NCBI GenBank assembly: GCA_037044905.1
Contig: JBAOKB010000137.1
Coordinates: 1 to 54,731 of the forward strand
Direction: 5' to 3'
Length of the DNA: 54,731 nt
From: Hortaea werneckii
Lineage: Eukaryota > Ascomycota > Dothideomycetes > Mycosphaerellales > Teratosphaeriaceae
Position numbers and translations under genes: made by a program. The notes below the pieces were generated by a model. The model saw only the letters and a program-made list of their open reading frames with translations. It was not told the DNA's origin and searched no databases. Of this stretch, positions 19,329 through 29,446 are shown piece by piece (position 1 is the first letter of the stretch; every line of letters starts with the position of its first letter).

Positions 19329-21020
19329 ATGCATGCACCACGGGTCGCTCGTGCAGTATTATGCCGAAATGTCGCGCTTCGGGCTCAGAAGAAACCTTTC
19401 TCCACCAACCGGCTGCTTGCAACGAATGTACAGTGGCCAGTCACGCATGAGCAGATCAACAAAGTGGTAAACACACAGAATTTCATCGACAACACCTTTG
19501 CTGAATCGAAGGCATCGCAATGGAATGACCTACACGATCCAGCGACAAACCACCTGGTGACCAAAGTCCCCGAAAGTACCGACGCTGAACTGAACGAGGC
19601 CGTCCAGAGCGCACGGGAAGCTTTCAAGTCATGGCGGAAGACTACTTGGCTTCATCGACAGCAAATCATGTTCAGATTCGTCGCTCTAATACGAGAGAAC
19701 TGGGACCGCCTTGCTGCTTCTATAACTTTAGAACAGGGCAAGACCTTTGCCGACGCCCGTGGGGACGTTCTTCGAGGGTTACAGGTAGCCGAGACCGCAT
19801 GCGGCATAACTACTCAGGCCCCTGGCCAGGTTCTCGAAGTAGCAAACAACATGGAGACACGGGAGTACCGTGAGCCGTTAGGTGTCGTCGCTGCAATCTG
19901 CCCATTTAGTATGACATCCCTACACGTCTCCTCGTTTTAAATGAATGCTAACCAGGCTCTAGACTTTCCTGCTATGATCCCCTTGTGGTCGATTCCAATT
20001 GCAACGATAACTGGCAACACGTTGATTCTGAAGCCGTCAGAGAGGGATCCCGGAGCCGTAATGATCCTGATGGACTTGGCTAAGCAAGCGGGCTTCCCAC
20101 CTGGCGTTGTCAACGTAATCCATGGCACTAAGCGAGCGGTAAACTTCATTCTCGATGAGCCTGCTATTAAGGCCGTAAGCTTTGTTGGGAGCAACGCTGC
20201 AGGAGAGTACATATACTCTCGTGCTTCAGCCAACGGAAAACGGGTTCAGGCCAACCTCGGTGCGAAGAACCATGCAATTGTGTTGCTAGACTGCCAGAAA
20301 AATACGACACTCGACGCTATCACTGGAGCCTCATTTGGCGCTGCTGGCCAACGTTGCATGGCCTTAAGTACCGTGGTGCTCGCTGGCCACGAAACGCAGT
20401 CTTGGCTGCCTGAGCTGGTTGAAAGGGCTAGGCGACTCTCTACGAACGCCGGATTCGAAGAGGGCACAGATGTCGGTCCGCTAATCAGCCCAGAAAGTCG
20501 CCAGCGCGTGGAGCATCTTATCGCATCAGCAGAGGAAGAAGGGGCTACCATCCATCTCGACGGTCGTGGATACCGGCCAGCAGGTTATCCTAATGGCAAC
20601 TTCGTTGGCCCTACGATTATTTCTGGTGTGAAACCGCACATGCGGTGCTATCGTGAAGAGATATTTGGCCCGGTTCTGCTTTGCATGGAAGCTGAAGATC
20701 TAGAGGACGCAACACGTATCATTAATGAGAATCCCTACGGTAACGGTGCAGCACTCTTTACAGGTTCAGGAGGCTGTGCGTCGTGGTTTCAAAAGAATGT
20801 GGAGGCAGGGCAGATTGGCATCAATGTACCGATTCCAGTTCCGCTTCCAATGTTCAGCTTTACTGGAAACAAGGCGAGCATTGCAGGCGGAGGTGCGAGC
20901 CCCTTCTACGGCAGGTCGGGAATGAATTTCTACACTCAGATCAAGACTGTGACCAGTGCTTGGAAAAGAGAGGACAGCACAAGCTCGGTATCCTCGACGA
21001 ATATGCCTACCCAGAGATAG
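19329..21020 (+). CDS. Methylmalonate-semialdehyde dehydrogenase (CoA-acylating), mitochondrial
   Basis: Exons 19329-19908 and 19963-21020 (54 bp intron, GTATGA, branch GCTAAC, TAG) give 545 residues. The basic, Arg/Ser-rich N-terminus (RVARAVLCRNVALRAQKK) looks like a mitochondrial presequence. The body is MMSDH/IolA type: ICPFNFPAMIPLWSIP across the intron, LKPSERDPGA, FVGSNAAGEYIY, catalytic cysteine in GAAGQRCMALST, YREEIFGPVL, and GRSGMNFYTQIKTVT near the end. The enzyme converts malonate or methylmalonate semialdehyde with CoA and NAD to acetyl-CoA or propionyl-CoA plus CO2, the last step of beta-alanine, valine and inositol breakdown. With the omega-aminotransferase nearby it would complete beta-alanine degradation. 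Confidence 0.93.
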
Positions 21021-21547
21021 CACGTTTCTTAGTCAATATGGCGACAAATGAACGGGCGGATCCCAATCACGAGAATGTCGCAAACTGCCCTTGTCTCTTC
21101 TCTGACGCACGTTGGCCAAGTTCAATGGGAGTCGAAGGATATTCCGACACCTGGCTTAAGCTGCTGTGTCATGACTGCTTGTACAATGAGATTGCCGCTC
21201 TGGAAGCTCATTGATGTAACCATGTAATCATCAGCACTTGAAGGGGTTACGTGGCTGCAAGCAGACAAAATCTGGTCGACCCGACTTGATCGGGCGTATC
21301 GTGGAAGTGGAGCGCAGTCGAGATTTGACTTCATACCCCGCGAACCAGTGGGGCCAGCCGGTTCCGGAAGGTGACCACGGGTACAATGTATGCTTCGCGG
21401 CCACAGCAACTTTCAGTGGTCAGCCTCTTGTTACAATACTAATACACTCACATACACCCCATCTGTCTCTCCATTTCAGTCCTTTGTCATCCTTTTGTGA
21501 GTCCCAAACCAAAGCAATACACTCACCTTGGGTCATCGTTGAGCGAG
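21021..21547. promoter_or_regulatory. Promoter region upstream of the epimerase-like gene
   Basis: This 527 bp stretch lies between two same-strand genes. Short frames here (for example 21238-21678) overlap the real first exon of the next gene out of frame and are not called. Confidence 0.4.
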
Positions 21548-22736
21548 ATGACCAGGATCTTTCTGTATGGAATGGACTTCCCCGGATCAAGAAATGCCTC
21601 CGGATGTGCCTGATCGCTGATACATTCCCAGAACCGGCGCGACGGGCTATATTGGTGGCGACTTTCTTCACGCCATAAGCAAAGCTCACCCCCGTGTCGC
21701 CGTTACAGCACTTGTACGTCAGGAATCCAAAGCGGCGAGGCTGAAAGAACTGTACCCTCAAGTCGAAGTCGTACAGGGGGATCTCGACAATGCAGAAGTT
21801 CTCGTCAAAGCCAGCAGCGAAGCCGATATAGTTCTTAGTACGTCGAGGGGTTTCTCAATTGTATGGTTGCTTAGCTGACTTGCTCCTTTCGACCTCGCCG
21901 CAACAAGTCATCTCGCAAGCCTACAGTCCATTGTTCAAGGAGCATCGCAGAGGAAACTTGGTAAGTTGTCCTTCGATCTTGAACGCATATTACAGAGCAT
22001 AGACTAAGAGTGTTCAGCTCATATCGTTCAAATCTCCGGGGCCACCATTGTTTCCCAAGATGAGATCAAATCCAAAACTTTCGGCACTGCTTGCGACAAG
22101 CAGTACGGTGATTTGGAGAACGAACAACAGCTTCGTGGCTTGATCCGCCAGCACACTAATCGCGCAGTCGACAATCTCATGCTTGACATCGCTGAGAATG
22201 AAGGAAGTATCAAGCCTGCGCTTGTGATCCCCTCTTTGATCTATGGTAAAGGTCGCGGTCCTGGGAATCAACGTTCGATCCAAGTGCCAGAGCTTGCACG
22301 TATCGCGCTTCAGAGGAAACGCGCAGTTCAGATCGAGGCAGGTGCTAATATCTGGAGTAACATTCATATTCACGACCTCAGTGCAATGCTCGTTGGGCTG
22401 GTCGAGAGCGCGATGACCGGAGCACACAGAGACCAGATGTGGGGCCTGCGTGGTCTCATTTTCGCCGGTGCTCATCCTGGTATGACCTTTGGATCGCTGG
22501 CCAAGCTTATCGCTACCACAGCCTACCAGCATGGTCATGTGACCGACCAAAACGTGGAAAGCATCAGTGCAGCAGAAGCCGATGCTCTTTCACCCCATGC
22601 TTCCGCGATCATGGGTACAAATGCTCGAACTTTGAGCGAGAGGGCACAGAAGGAGCTGCAGTGGAGACCACAGGGCCCTAGCCTTGAGGAAGAGGTTCCG
22701 GCTACTGTTGCGGAGGAGGTAAAGCGCTTGGGGTGA
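21548..22736 (+). CDS. NAD(P)-binding epimerase-like protein (atypical extended SDR)
   Basis: Exons 21548-21564, 21632-21841, 21908-21960 and 22018-22736 give 332 residues. The first exon of 17 nt encodes MTRIF plus two bases and joins to LTGATGYIGG, the SDR nucleotide-binding motif. Later signals are VVQGDLDN, HIVQISGAT, ALVIPSLIYGKGRG and IHIHDLSAML, as in NAD-dependent epimerase/dehydratase-like proteins. The usual YxxxK catalytic pair is not found at the expected place, as in several atypical or regulatory family members. The second intron (donor GTCGAG, acceptor AAG) is the weakest junction: a stronger GTACGT donor lies 5 bp upstream but breaks the frame. The C-terminus KELQWRPQGPSLEEEV is typical. 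Substrate unknown. Confidence 0.8.
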
Positions 22737-23255
22737 AATAGCTTGATGTGAAATTTCCTCGCAAAGTAAATACAGCGTTGTTCTCGACGAAGTGACACAG
22801 TATTCCCAGTCTTCACCAACTACCAATATCAACAGCGTGACTACTTTGATTCAAATCGAGTTGACACTCTTCTGATGTCTTATGTCTTTCATCTGATGCA
22901 CTCATGAGACCGCGATGGACTAATACAAGGCATATGTGCTCAAGACTTGCCTGCAAAGCGATTGGCTCCGTCACATTCTCCATACAAGGCTCACATCATG
23001 CTTTGTTATGTTAAAAATAGTTTCTCCTCTTCTCTCTTCCTTCTTTGTGCTATACCTCATCCCATTGTGTTCCCTTATCCGCGCACACATACATTGAACA
23101 GTAATGCTGAGCAGACGGATAGTAAAGCTTCGAAGTTATATCTCTGAGCCTGCTAACAATACACAACAAATTATTGGTTATCTTGTAATTGACAGCTAGT
23201 CTCTGTGCATTTTTCGAATGATTATCAATACAGTTGACAGCCGTCCGTTCTAGAA
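22737..23255. other. Tail-to-tail intergenic spacer
   Basis: This is 519 bp between the epimerase-like stop and the convergent GABA-transaminase stop. It is pyrimidine-rich around 23020-23050. No gene is recognised. Confidence 0.5.
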
Positions 23256-24907
23256 TCACTCGTCCCGGAAGATGGATTCCAATGTTTCTACGAGCATGTC
23301 CGCTACACAAATGGTCTCGTTAGCTTGTGTTCGAGTCTGTCTTGACCGTGAGTACATACCATGTTGCTTCTGGAATATTAGCATCGGCCTTAACCGAATC
23401 GCTCTCGCGCCACTTCCCCCAATGAGAATGCCTTTTCGAAGTGCTTTGCTTATAACATCGTCTCGCCTCGGGCTGTCCCAAGCGATGAATGTGCCACGGT
23501 CTTTGCCGCGGAGATTTAAGATTTCATGCGGGTACTTTTTTGCCAGAGCCTCAAGTGAGTCGAACAAGTGCTTTCCAGTCTGAGCCGCGTTCTCGACGAG
23601 ATCTAATCTGCTGATCTCCTCCAAAATCGCTTTGAATACCAGCGCTCGGGCGGGATCGCCCATCCAGGTGTTAAATTGCCTATACGGCTGCTTCGGTCGC
23701 AGGTCTTTTCTCCCGTAATAGAAACCCGCTGCTTGAGCCTTTTTGGAGAAAGTGACCATGTCCGGTGGGCTGGGGAGGTTCCAATGCTCGTGAGCCCAAA
23801 ATTTCCCGCTCGGGCCTACACCAGTCTGAACCTCATCCACAATTAGTAATACGCCGCGGCGCTCCGTCACTCTCCTAAGCTCACGGAAGAAGTTTGCTGA
23901 GGCATGATTGTCACCGCCCTCGGACTGTATAGGCTCCACGACAACAGCAGCGACAGGCTTTGGATTGCTGTCGATAATGCGTTCAACTTCATGGATGCAT
24001 CGTTCCTCTTCGGCCGCGTTTTCCTGTGCGAACTGGTCAAGGGGGTATTGCAGCTTGGGAAAAGGTGCGCTTGGCCAGTCGAAAGAGGGCACGTCAAGCT
24101 TGTGAATGGCTTTGCTACGAGTGGTGGCAAGACTGCCAAATGTTCGTCCATGGAAGCCGCCGTCGAATGACATGATGGAATACTCCGGGGCACCTGGGGC
24201 TTTGTTGTTCATGGAGGAAGCTATTTCCTCTGGCGTGAAATCGACGTCTCCCCGTTCGACTGCACGCCGCCAGATGAAGGCCGCCTTATAGGCAGTCTCG
24301 TTTGCATCTGAGCCTGTCGATGCCGTAAAGATTGAGCTCAAGCCTGGAGGCGCAGCCTTGAGTAGTCCCGATGTCAAGATGTCTGCCATGTCTGTCGACG
24401 GGAAATTCCCGAGAGCTGGCCTGTTTACCATGGCGCGCACCATTTCGGGTGAAGTGATTGCTTTCGCTACGTGCGGATTGTTGTACCCGACTGCAATCGA
24501 GGCGATTTGTGAAAATCTTTGGGCAAAGAACGTCAGCTTTTCTGCAAATGGTCGAGGATGCCTCGTCTTACGTGTCCAGGAATTGGTTTTGGTCGGCATC
24601 GACAATGCTAAAAGAAGACGTCTCGCGTTAGTCAATAGGAGTCTTGACGGCGAAAATACGATTGAGATGTGCAAGCATACTAGTTACCCTGACTGCGCTC
24701 ATAGTCGACAAGCATACGCATTGCTCCAGTATCGAAGACACGGCCCAATTTTGCTCGCCCATCGACGGACAAGGGCCCGGGCAGCACAGTGTGTACATCT
24801 GGTCTTTGCGGTTGATTTTCGAACAATGTTGCATATTGTCGAGCATGATGCTTGAGGCCCGGGGCTGCTATGCGGCCGAGGCGGAGGCTGCTTGGGAGGA
24901 GAGACAT
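23256..24907 (-). CDS. 4-aminobutyrate / beta-alanine aminotransferase (class III, PLP)
   Basis: Exons 24907-24681, 24607-24572, 24516-23360 and 23302-23256 join in frame to 488 residues; introns are 73, 55 and 57 bp. The second exon is only 36 nt. Across the junctions the protein reads as fungal GABA transaminase: VFDTGAMRMLVDYERSQGNY, IVDADQNQFLD, QIASIAVGYNNP, MVNRPALGNFPSTD, FTASTGSDANETAYKAAF, VVVEPIQSEGGDNHAS, VDEVQTGVGPSGKFWAHE and the PLP lysine in VTFSKKAQAAG. It moves the omega-amino group of GABA or beta-alanine to 2-oxoglutarate, giving succinate or malonate semialdehyde. The N-terminus (MSLLPSSLRLGRIAAPGLKH) could be a weak mitochondrial presequence. It shares a 529 bp divergent promoter with the DapA-type gene. 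Confidence 0.93.
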
Positions 24908-25436
24908 GGTGAGCGAAGGAGATCGGCAACATGGAAGACTCGAAATTGAATTGCTTCTGCCATTTTGCTCTATTATACTGTCCCTGGCTGCTGTCGGACT
25001 CGTACCGCATGTGTCAGCCAGGATGGCCAGGCTTTCCCCAGCAGTATAGCAGTAGTGTCGGCATCTTTGGGGCATGCGGGGAAAGCGGCAGCGTGGAGAC
25101 CTGCCGCATTCGATCCAGCCATCCACGTCCACCTGCCCAGACCCATATTCCCAAGACCAACTCCACTTTCCATCATTTCCGAACGGTCCAGGGACCTCCA
25201 GTGCGTGGAAGGTAGGTAGGTTGACAAGGTCATGTATGGATGGAGTGCGACGAGCGTCAAGATCCACATACCCATCTGCGTGATGCAAGTTAAGTAGTCG
25301 CCACAGTCTTCTCTGTTTTGCGCCCCCATCAGCACATACTCTTTACACCCGACAAGACGCGCGATCTCGACATCTTCTAATAACACCGGCTTCTTTTGTG
25401 TACGACAGCATCCGTTTGCAGAGACCAGCCTCCAAT
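24908..25436. promoter_or_regulatory. Divergent promoter: GABA transaminase / DapA-type lyase
   Basis: This 529 bp shared region contains ATGCGGGGAAAGCGG near 25074 and CTGCCGCATTCG near 25101 (CGG/CCG words of the Zn2Cys6-binding type). A purine tract is followed by a C/T-rich stretch before the DapA start. Confidence 0.45.
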
Positions 25437-26336
25437 ATGGCTCCCCAAGAGCTGAAGGGCATCATGGTGGCCATCATCACCCCCTTCACCGATGACCAGA
25501 AGTCTATAGACGAGAGCGCTTACAAGACGCACATCGATCGTCTGATTGACGCTGGCGTCCATGGCCTGGTCCCAGGAGGGAGCACAGGCGAATTCACCGT
25601 TCTGTCCTACGAAGAGAGGAAGCAACTGGTCGAACTGACCGTCAAATTCGCCGCCGGGAGAGTACCCGTGGTGGCGGGAGTCGGAGATCTTTCCACAGAG
25701 CGGGCTGTCGATCTTTCCGCGCATGCCGCGCAGGCCGGCGCCCAAGCTGTCATGGTAGTCCCGCCATTCTACGATGCTCTGAACCTTGACGAACTGCACG
25801 ACTTCCTGGGCGAGGTGCACTCCAAGTCCGGACTGCCAATATGCTACTACAACATCCCCTCCGCGACCGGTACTACCCTTTCCCCCTCCGAGATTGCCGG
25901 CCTCTCCAAAGTCGGCGTCAAATACCTCAAGGACACCTCCGGCAACGCACCCAGCCTTACGGATTTGCTCTTTGACAAGGATGATCAAATCACCGCCTTC
26001 AACGGCTGGGATACTCTCACCTTCTACGGGCTTGCCGCCGGGGCAAAAGGCTCAGTCTGGGGCGCAACTAACATCATCCCGGAGCTGTCGATGCAGCTCT
26101 GGGACGCTATCGCAGTACAAGGTGACTTAAAGACAGGTCGCGCGCTGTGGAAGAAGATTTGGCCGATCTGCAATTTCCTGGAGAATGGGAACTACGCCGC
26201 CGCCATTAAGACTGGCATGGAGATCCGGGGTTTCCGAACAGGTGGATTGCGCAAGCCTTTCTCCTTGATCAAGGGCGAGAGAAGAGCAGAGCTAGCAAAG
26301 CTTTTGAAGGCTGCCGGTGTGTCGACGGTAGAGTAG
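25437..26336 (+). CDS. DapA/N-acetylneuraminate-lyase family aldolase
   Basis: An intron-free frame of 299 residues from the ATG at 25437 (the frame extends 39 bp further upstream without another ATG). It is a class I, Schiff-base (beta/alpha)8 aldolase of the dihydrodipicolinate synthase family: GIMVAIITPFTDD, GGSTGEF (equivalent to GTTGE), VVAGVGD, the active-site tyrosine in CYYNIPSATG and the Schiff-base lysine in KYLKDTSGN. Fungi make lysine by the aminoadipate route, so lysine synthesis is not expected; fungal members are thought to cleave or dehydrate 2-oxo sugar acids, hydroxyproline-derived 4-hydroxy-2-oxoglutarate, or related oxoacids. Its stop is only 85 bp from the convergent regulator stop. 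Confidence 0.88.
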   Translation: MAPQELKGIMVAIITPFTDDQKSIDESAYKTHIDRLIDAGVHGLVPGGSTGEFTVLSYEERKQLVELTVKFAAGRVPVVAGVGDLSTERAVDLSAHAAQAGAQAVMVVPPFYDALNLDELHDFLGEVHSKSGLPICYYNIPSATGTTLSPSEIAGLSKVGVKYLKDTSGNAPSLTDLLFDKDDQITAFNGWDTLTFYGLAAGAKGSVWGATNIIPELSMQLWDAIAVQGDLKTGRALWKKIWPICNFLENGNYAAAIKTGMEIRGFRTGGLRKPFSLIKGERRAELAKLLKAAGVSTVE

Positions 26337-26421
26337 ACTCAGCGATAATGTGATATGTAACTGCAGCAGATGATGTTCTGGCTATGAATGATATATGGAC
26401 TTTCATGTCGACATTATTCCC

Positions 26422-28873
26422 TCAATCTTCCACTACGATGTCCAACCAGCTGATGGTCCAGTCATTAGATTGTGTACGTCTTTCCCACACCTTCGGGGCA
26501 ATGTGACTGAGTTTCCGGACAGTAAAGAAAGCCGAACAGCTTTCTGCCCTGGTCAAGCAAGTCAATGCAAGCTCCTGCAACGGTTCAGTAGCAGCTTCGC
26601 ACGTCACTACAAAAGCAGCCCAGGCAACAAGCAAGGTCAAGTCGGAACCACACTCAAGATGATCGAGCCAAGGTCCAAGTTGATTGACCGCTTTTTGTAC
26701 AGAATCCTGAAGCAGCATAGCATCCAATTTGTGTACGTGGCGGTAAAAGTAAACGGTCAGGGCATGATGAACACCCGATATCAAAGGTCGCTCCGTCACG
26801 GGATCCTCGGTCCCTATCCCTTTGGACGGAAACGCCCATATGTTGCGCTCCAAAGTCTTGATATGGCGTCGCAAAGCGTCAGTGACGTAGAGAGAATTTG
26901 CTGCCGCCTTTTCAAGGTTTGCTTTGCCATTGGCAAGTTTGACGGTCTGCGACAACAGCGTTAAGAATGATTCTGGCACCCCATAGATGTTCGTGTACAG
27001 TGTTTCGTGCCACCGGCCATGAACGTCCAAGTGGATATCATTATATCCCAAATCTGACGTCTTCTCCAAATCTGGGTCGAGTCCAACGCCTAGACTATGC
27101 TCCGTGACACTAAAACTGCCCAGTGACCCATCACCTTGCTTGGAGCCAGAACGCTGCCCGGTTACGAAGTAAATGCTCTCCATAATGATCCGGAAGTACG
27201 TGTATACATGTGATAACGCTCTATACTGTAGCGTGATCGGAGCGGCCGAAGCGCGCCGAGTTCGTAAGATGCGCTCAGCCTCGATAAGATGAAGCATCGT
27301 CTTTTCGGGTCGGCGGTGCAGCTAGAAGAATTTAGTCATTTGGCGAGGGTGTCAAAGCGAGGCTGACGGCAGACAATACTTACGGAGGCCAGGCTCAATG
27401 ACAACTGCGCCGTCAGATGCCCTTGGTAGTCGAGAGGTTCTGTGTCGGAGCTGCAATCGCTTCTAAGAAAGTACTGCGCAGCTTCCTCTGCATCCGAGGC
27501 AACCGTGAGCCAATGCGACCCGTCTGCATTCTTGTCTTCCTCGCGCTGCATCTGAAATGCCCCATTGGCAAGGGTTGAGTAGAAAGTAGAAAGAGAGATA
27601 TCTGACGCGGTGTCGAAAACTGACAGATCGGCGAATGTTCGCATAGCTGAGGGCAAAGCAAAGGATTTCCAGAACGACTGTTTGACTGGATCTGACTCTA
27701 CACCTCCCGTTTGACAGCGACGCAGGAGGGATGGAGCTTTTGTGAGGAGGTGCGACCAGTGAGAATGGGTCTTGCGTGCGGAGGAGCTCGGCTTTAGGGG
27801 ATCAACATCGCTCGCGTCAGGAACACTCGGATTTTCGATGGGAAGCACAGGCCGCAAGAGATCAGAGAAATCGAGCCGGGCAAAGTTCTCGTTGGAAAAG
27901 TCCAAAGGGAGATCCCAATCCAAAGTCGAAATCGTAGGCTCGTCGATTCGAAAGAATTCGTTTGGAAGTTGCAGCTGAAGCTCATTGCTGTCAAACGAAG
28001 CATGTCCGCAAGCCTGGTCTCTAGAGATGCTGTGCTCGATTTCTTCGACAGAAGAATCACTAGGATGGTCATGCGGAGGCGGAATCATGTAATCCGGCCC
28101 ATCAGCTAGCAATGATTCTGCCTCGTTCAAAGCCGTGGGCTCGAGCCCAGTGGCGGCAATTGCCCCAGTTCTGGAGTCTTGACTCCTCCGGCTTTCTGGG
28201 AATGTACCTGTCGGGGCCTCGGTCTCCATCGCTGTGCCACCGGTAGCTTCAAACACGCCGAACGGACCAGCGCGATAGTCGCATGATAGTGATTGATTGG
28301 ATTCAAGCTGTTGGCAGTAATCGTCCAGCTCGGCAATCAGGTTCATTGCAGTGCGTCCCTGAGTACTTGCGGTCAGCGTCTCTGTCTGACACATTCGCCC
28401 GGTTTCTGCGAGCTTCGTAAGCGAAGTCCTGCGGGATTGCACAGCTACTGGCCTTGAGAGATTGGCCAAGGTCGATTACCCGAATAGAGTGGCTGGCGAT
28501 AGGCCTGAGTACTCTGGGCACGATGGTGCTGTCTGCCCGAGTGGCCTTCCTCAGAGTTGTCGGCCAACCAGAGCAGACAGGGCTGATAGCCATAACACTC
28601 GAGCCCCAGCGTGCGGCAGGCATCACAAATCGGCCGGCCTTCATCGCACTACACAGTCATGAGAGGTCCTTAGCAGCGTGTCGCCGAGCTGGAGCGCAGG
28701 GACGGTATCTACAGTACCTTTGCGTGGCGACCTACATGCCACCGTCAGAGCCCAACGCTGATATCAACAGGACAGTAGCAGTGGGCAGACGCTCACTCAC
28801 TTCGGCACGTGCCACAGCCCGTAAAGGTGCGAGATTGGGTGTGTCGGCGGGTCTTTGCCTTGACTGGGGCCAT
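26422..28873 (-). CDS. Zn2Cys6 transcription factor of the amine/beta-alanine gene block
   Basis: Five exons are inferred: 28873-28801, 28731-28718, 28648-28513, 28447-27384 and 27321-26422, giving 728 residues. The zinc cluster is assembled from three exons: GCGTC in exon 1, SRHAK from a 14-nt exon 2, then CDEGRPICDACRTLGLEC in exon 3, a complete C-x2-C-x6-C-x6-C-x2-C-x6-C pattern. A GY follows directly, as in fungal activators of nitrogen and amino-acid catabolism. The rest is an acidic linker and a C-terminal fungal regulatory domain. The exon 3/4 junction (donor GTACTC, acceptor CCAG, 65 bp) is the least certain. It is divergent from the permease, so it plausibly controls the neighbouring catabolic genes; a UGA3-like role is a hypothesis only. 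Confidence 0.85.
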
Positions 28874-29446
28874 GCTGACCGGGCGCGGAATCCCCGTGCA
28901 CGATGCGCAAGCCGCCGCCTTCTTGCTCGAGTGTTGAGGCGATGCTTGCCTAAAGAGAATCATAAGAAGCGAGAAGGGTTGGGTGATGGACGACGATGAC
29001 AGGGTGCCCGAGGAAGAGGAGGAAGTCCTTATCTCCAAAATCAGGAAGGCTTCGACGGCGAGCTGATGCGTGATAAAGCGAGTCCGAACCGGGCCGCGGC
29101 CTAGTGAGCTTGGTTTCCGCCGCCGTATACAGGGGTCCTGCGCGTGATAATTGCATCGCCTGTGAACCACGTTTCTGTTAGACAGGATACTTCGCGCCGT
29201 GCATTGGGCGTAGCAACTCTCCGCGAGCTGAGTTCTCATTACGTTTCAGAAGGTTGGACATATCTCTATCTTTGAGGGGCCCCGCATGCAAGCAATTCGT
29301 GTGATCAATCTATTCTATCGCTTTATTATAACTATTCCCATTGATCTGGTCCAGGCCTCAAGGCCTCGTCTCTCCATTTCTCCTTCTTCTTCTTCTTCTT
29401 CAAACCATTGCAGCTTCTCTGTATCCCTACCGACCCTCGATCAAAG
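28874..29446. promoter_or_regulatory. Divergent promoter: Zn2Cys6 regulator / amino-acid permease
   Basis: This 573 bp shared region has GCGGAA at 28885-28890 and its inverse TTCCGC at 29115-29120, CGG words near 29083-29100 (CCGAACCGGGCCGCGG), and a CTT-repeat pyrimidine tract at about 29381-29400 just before the permease start. Confidence 0.45.
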
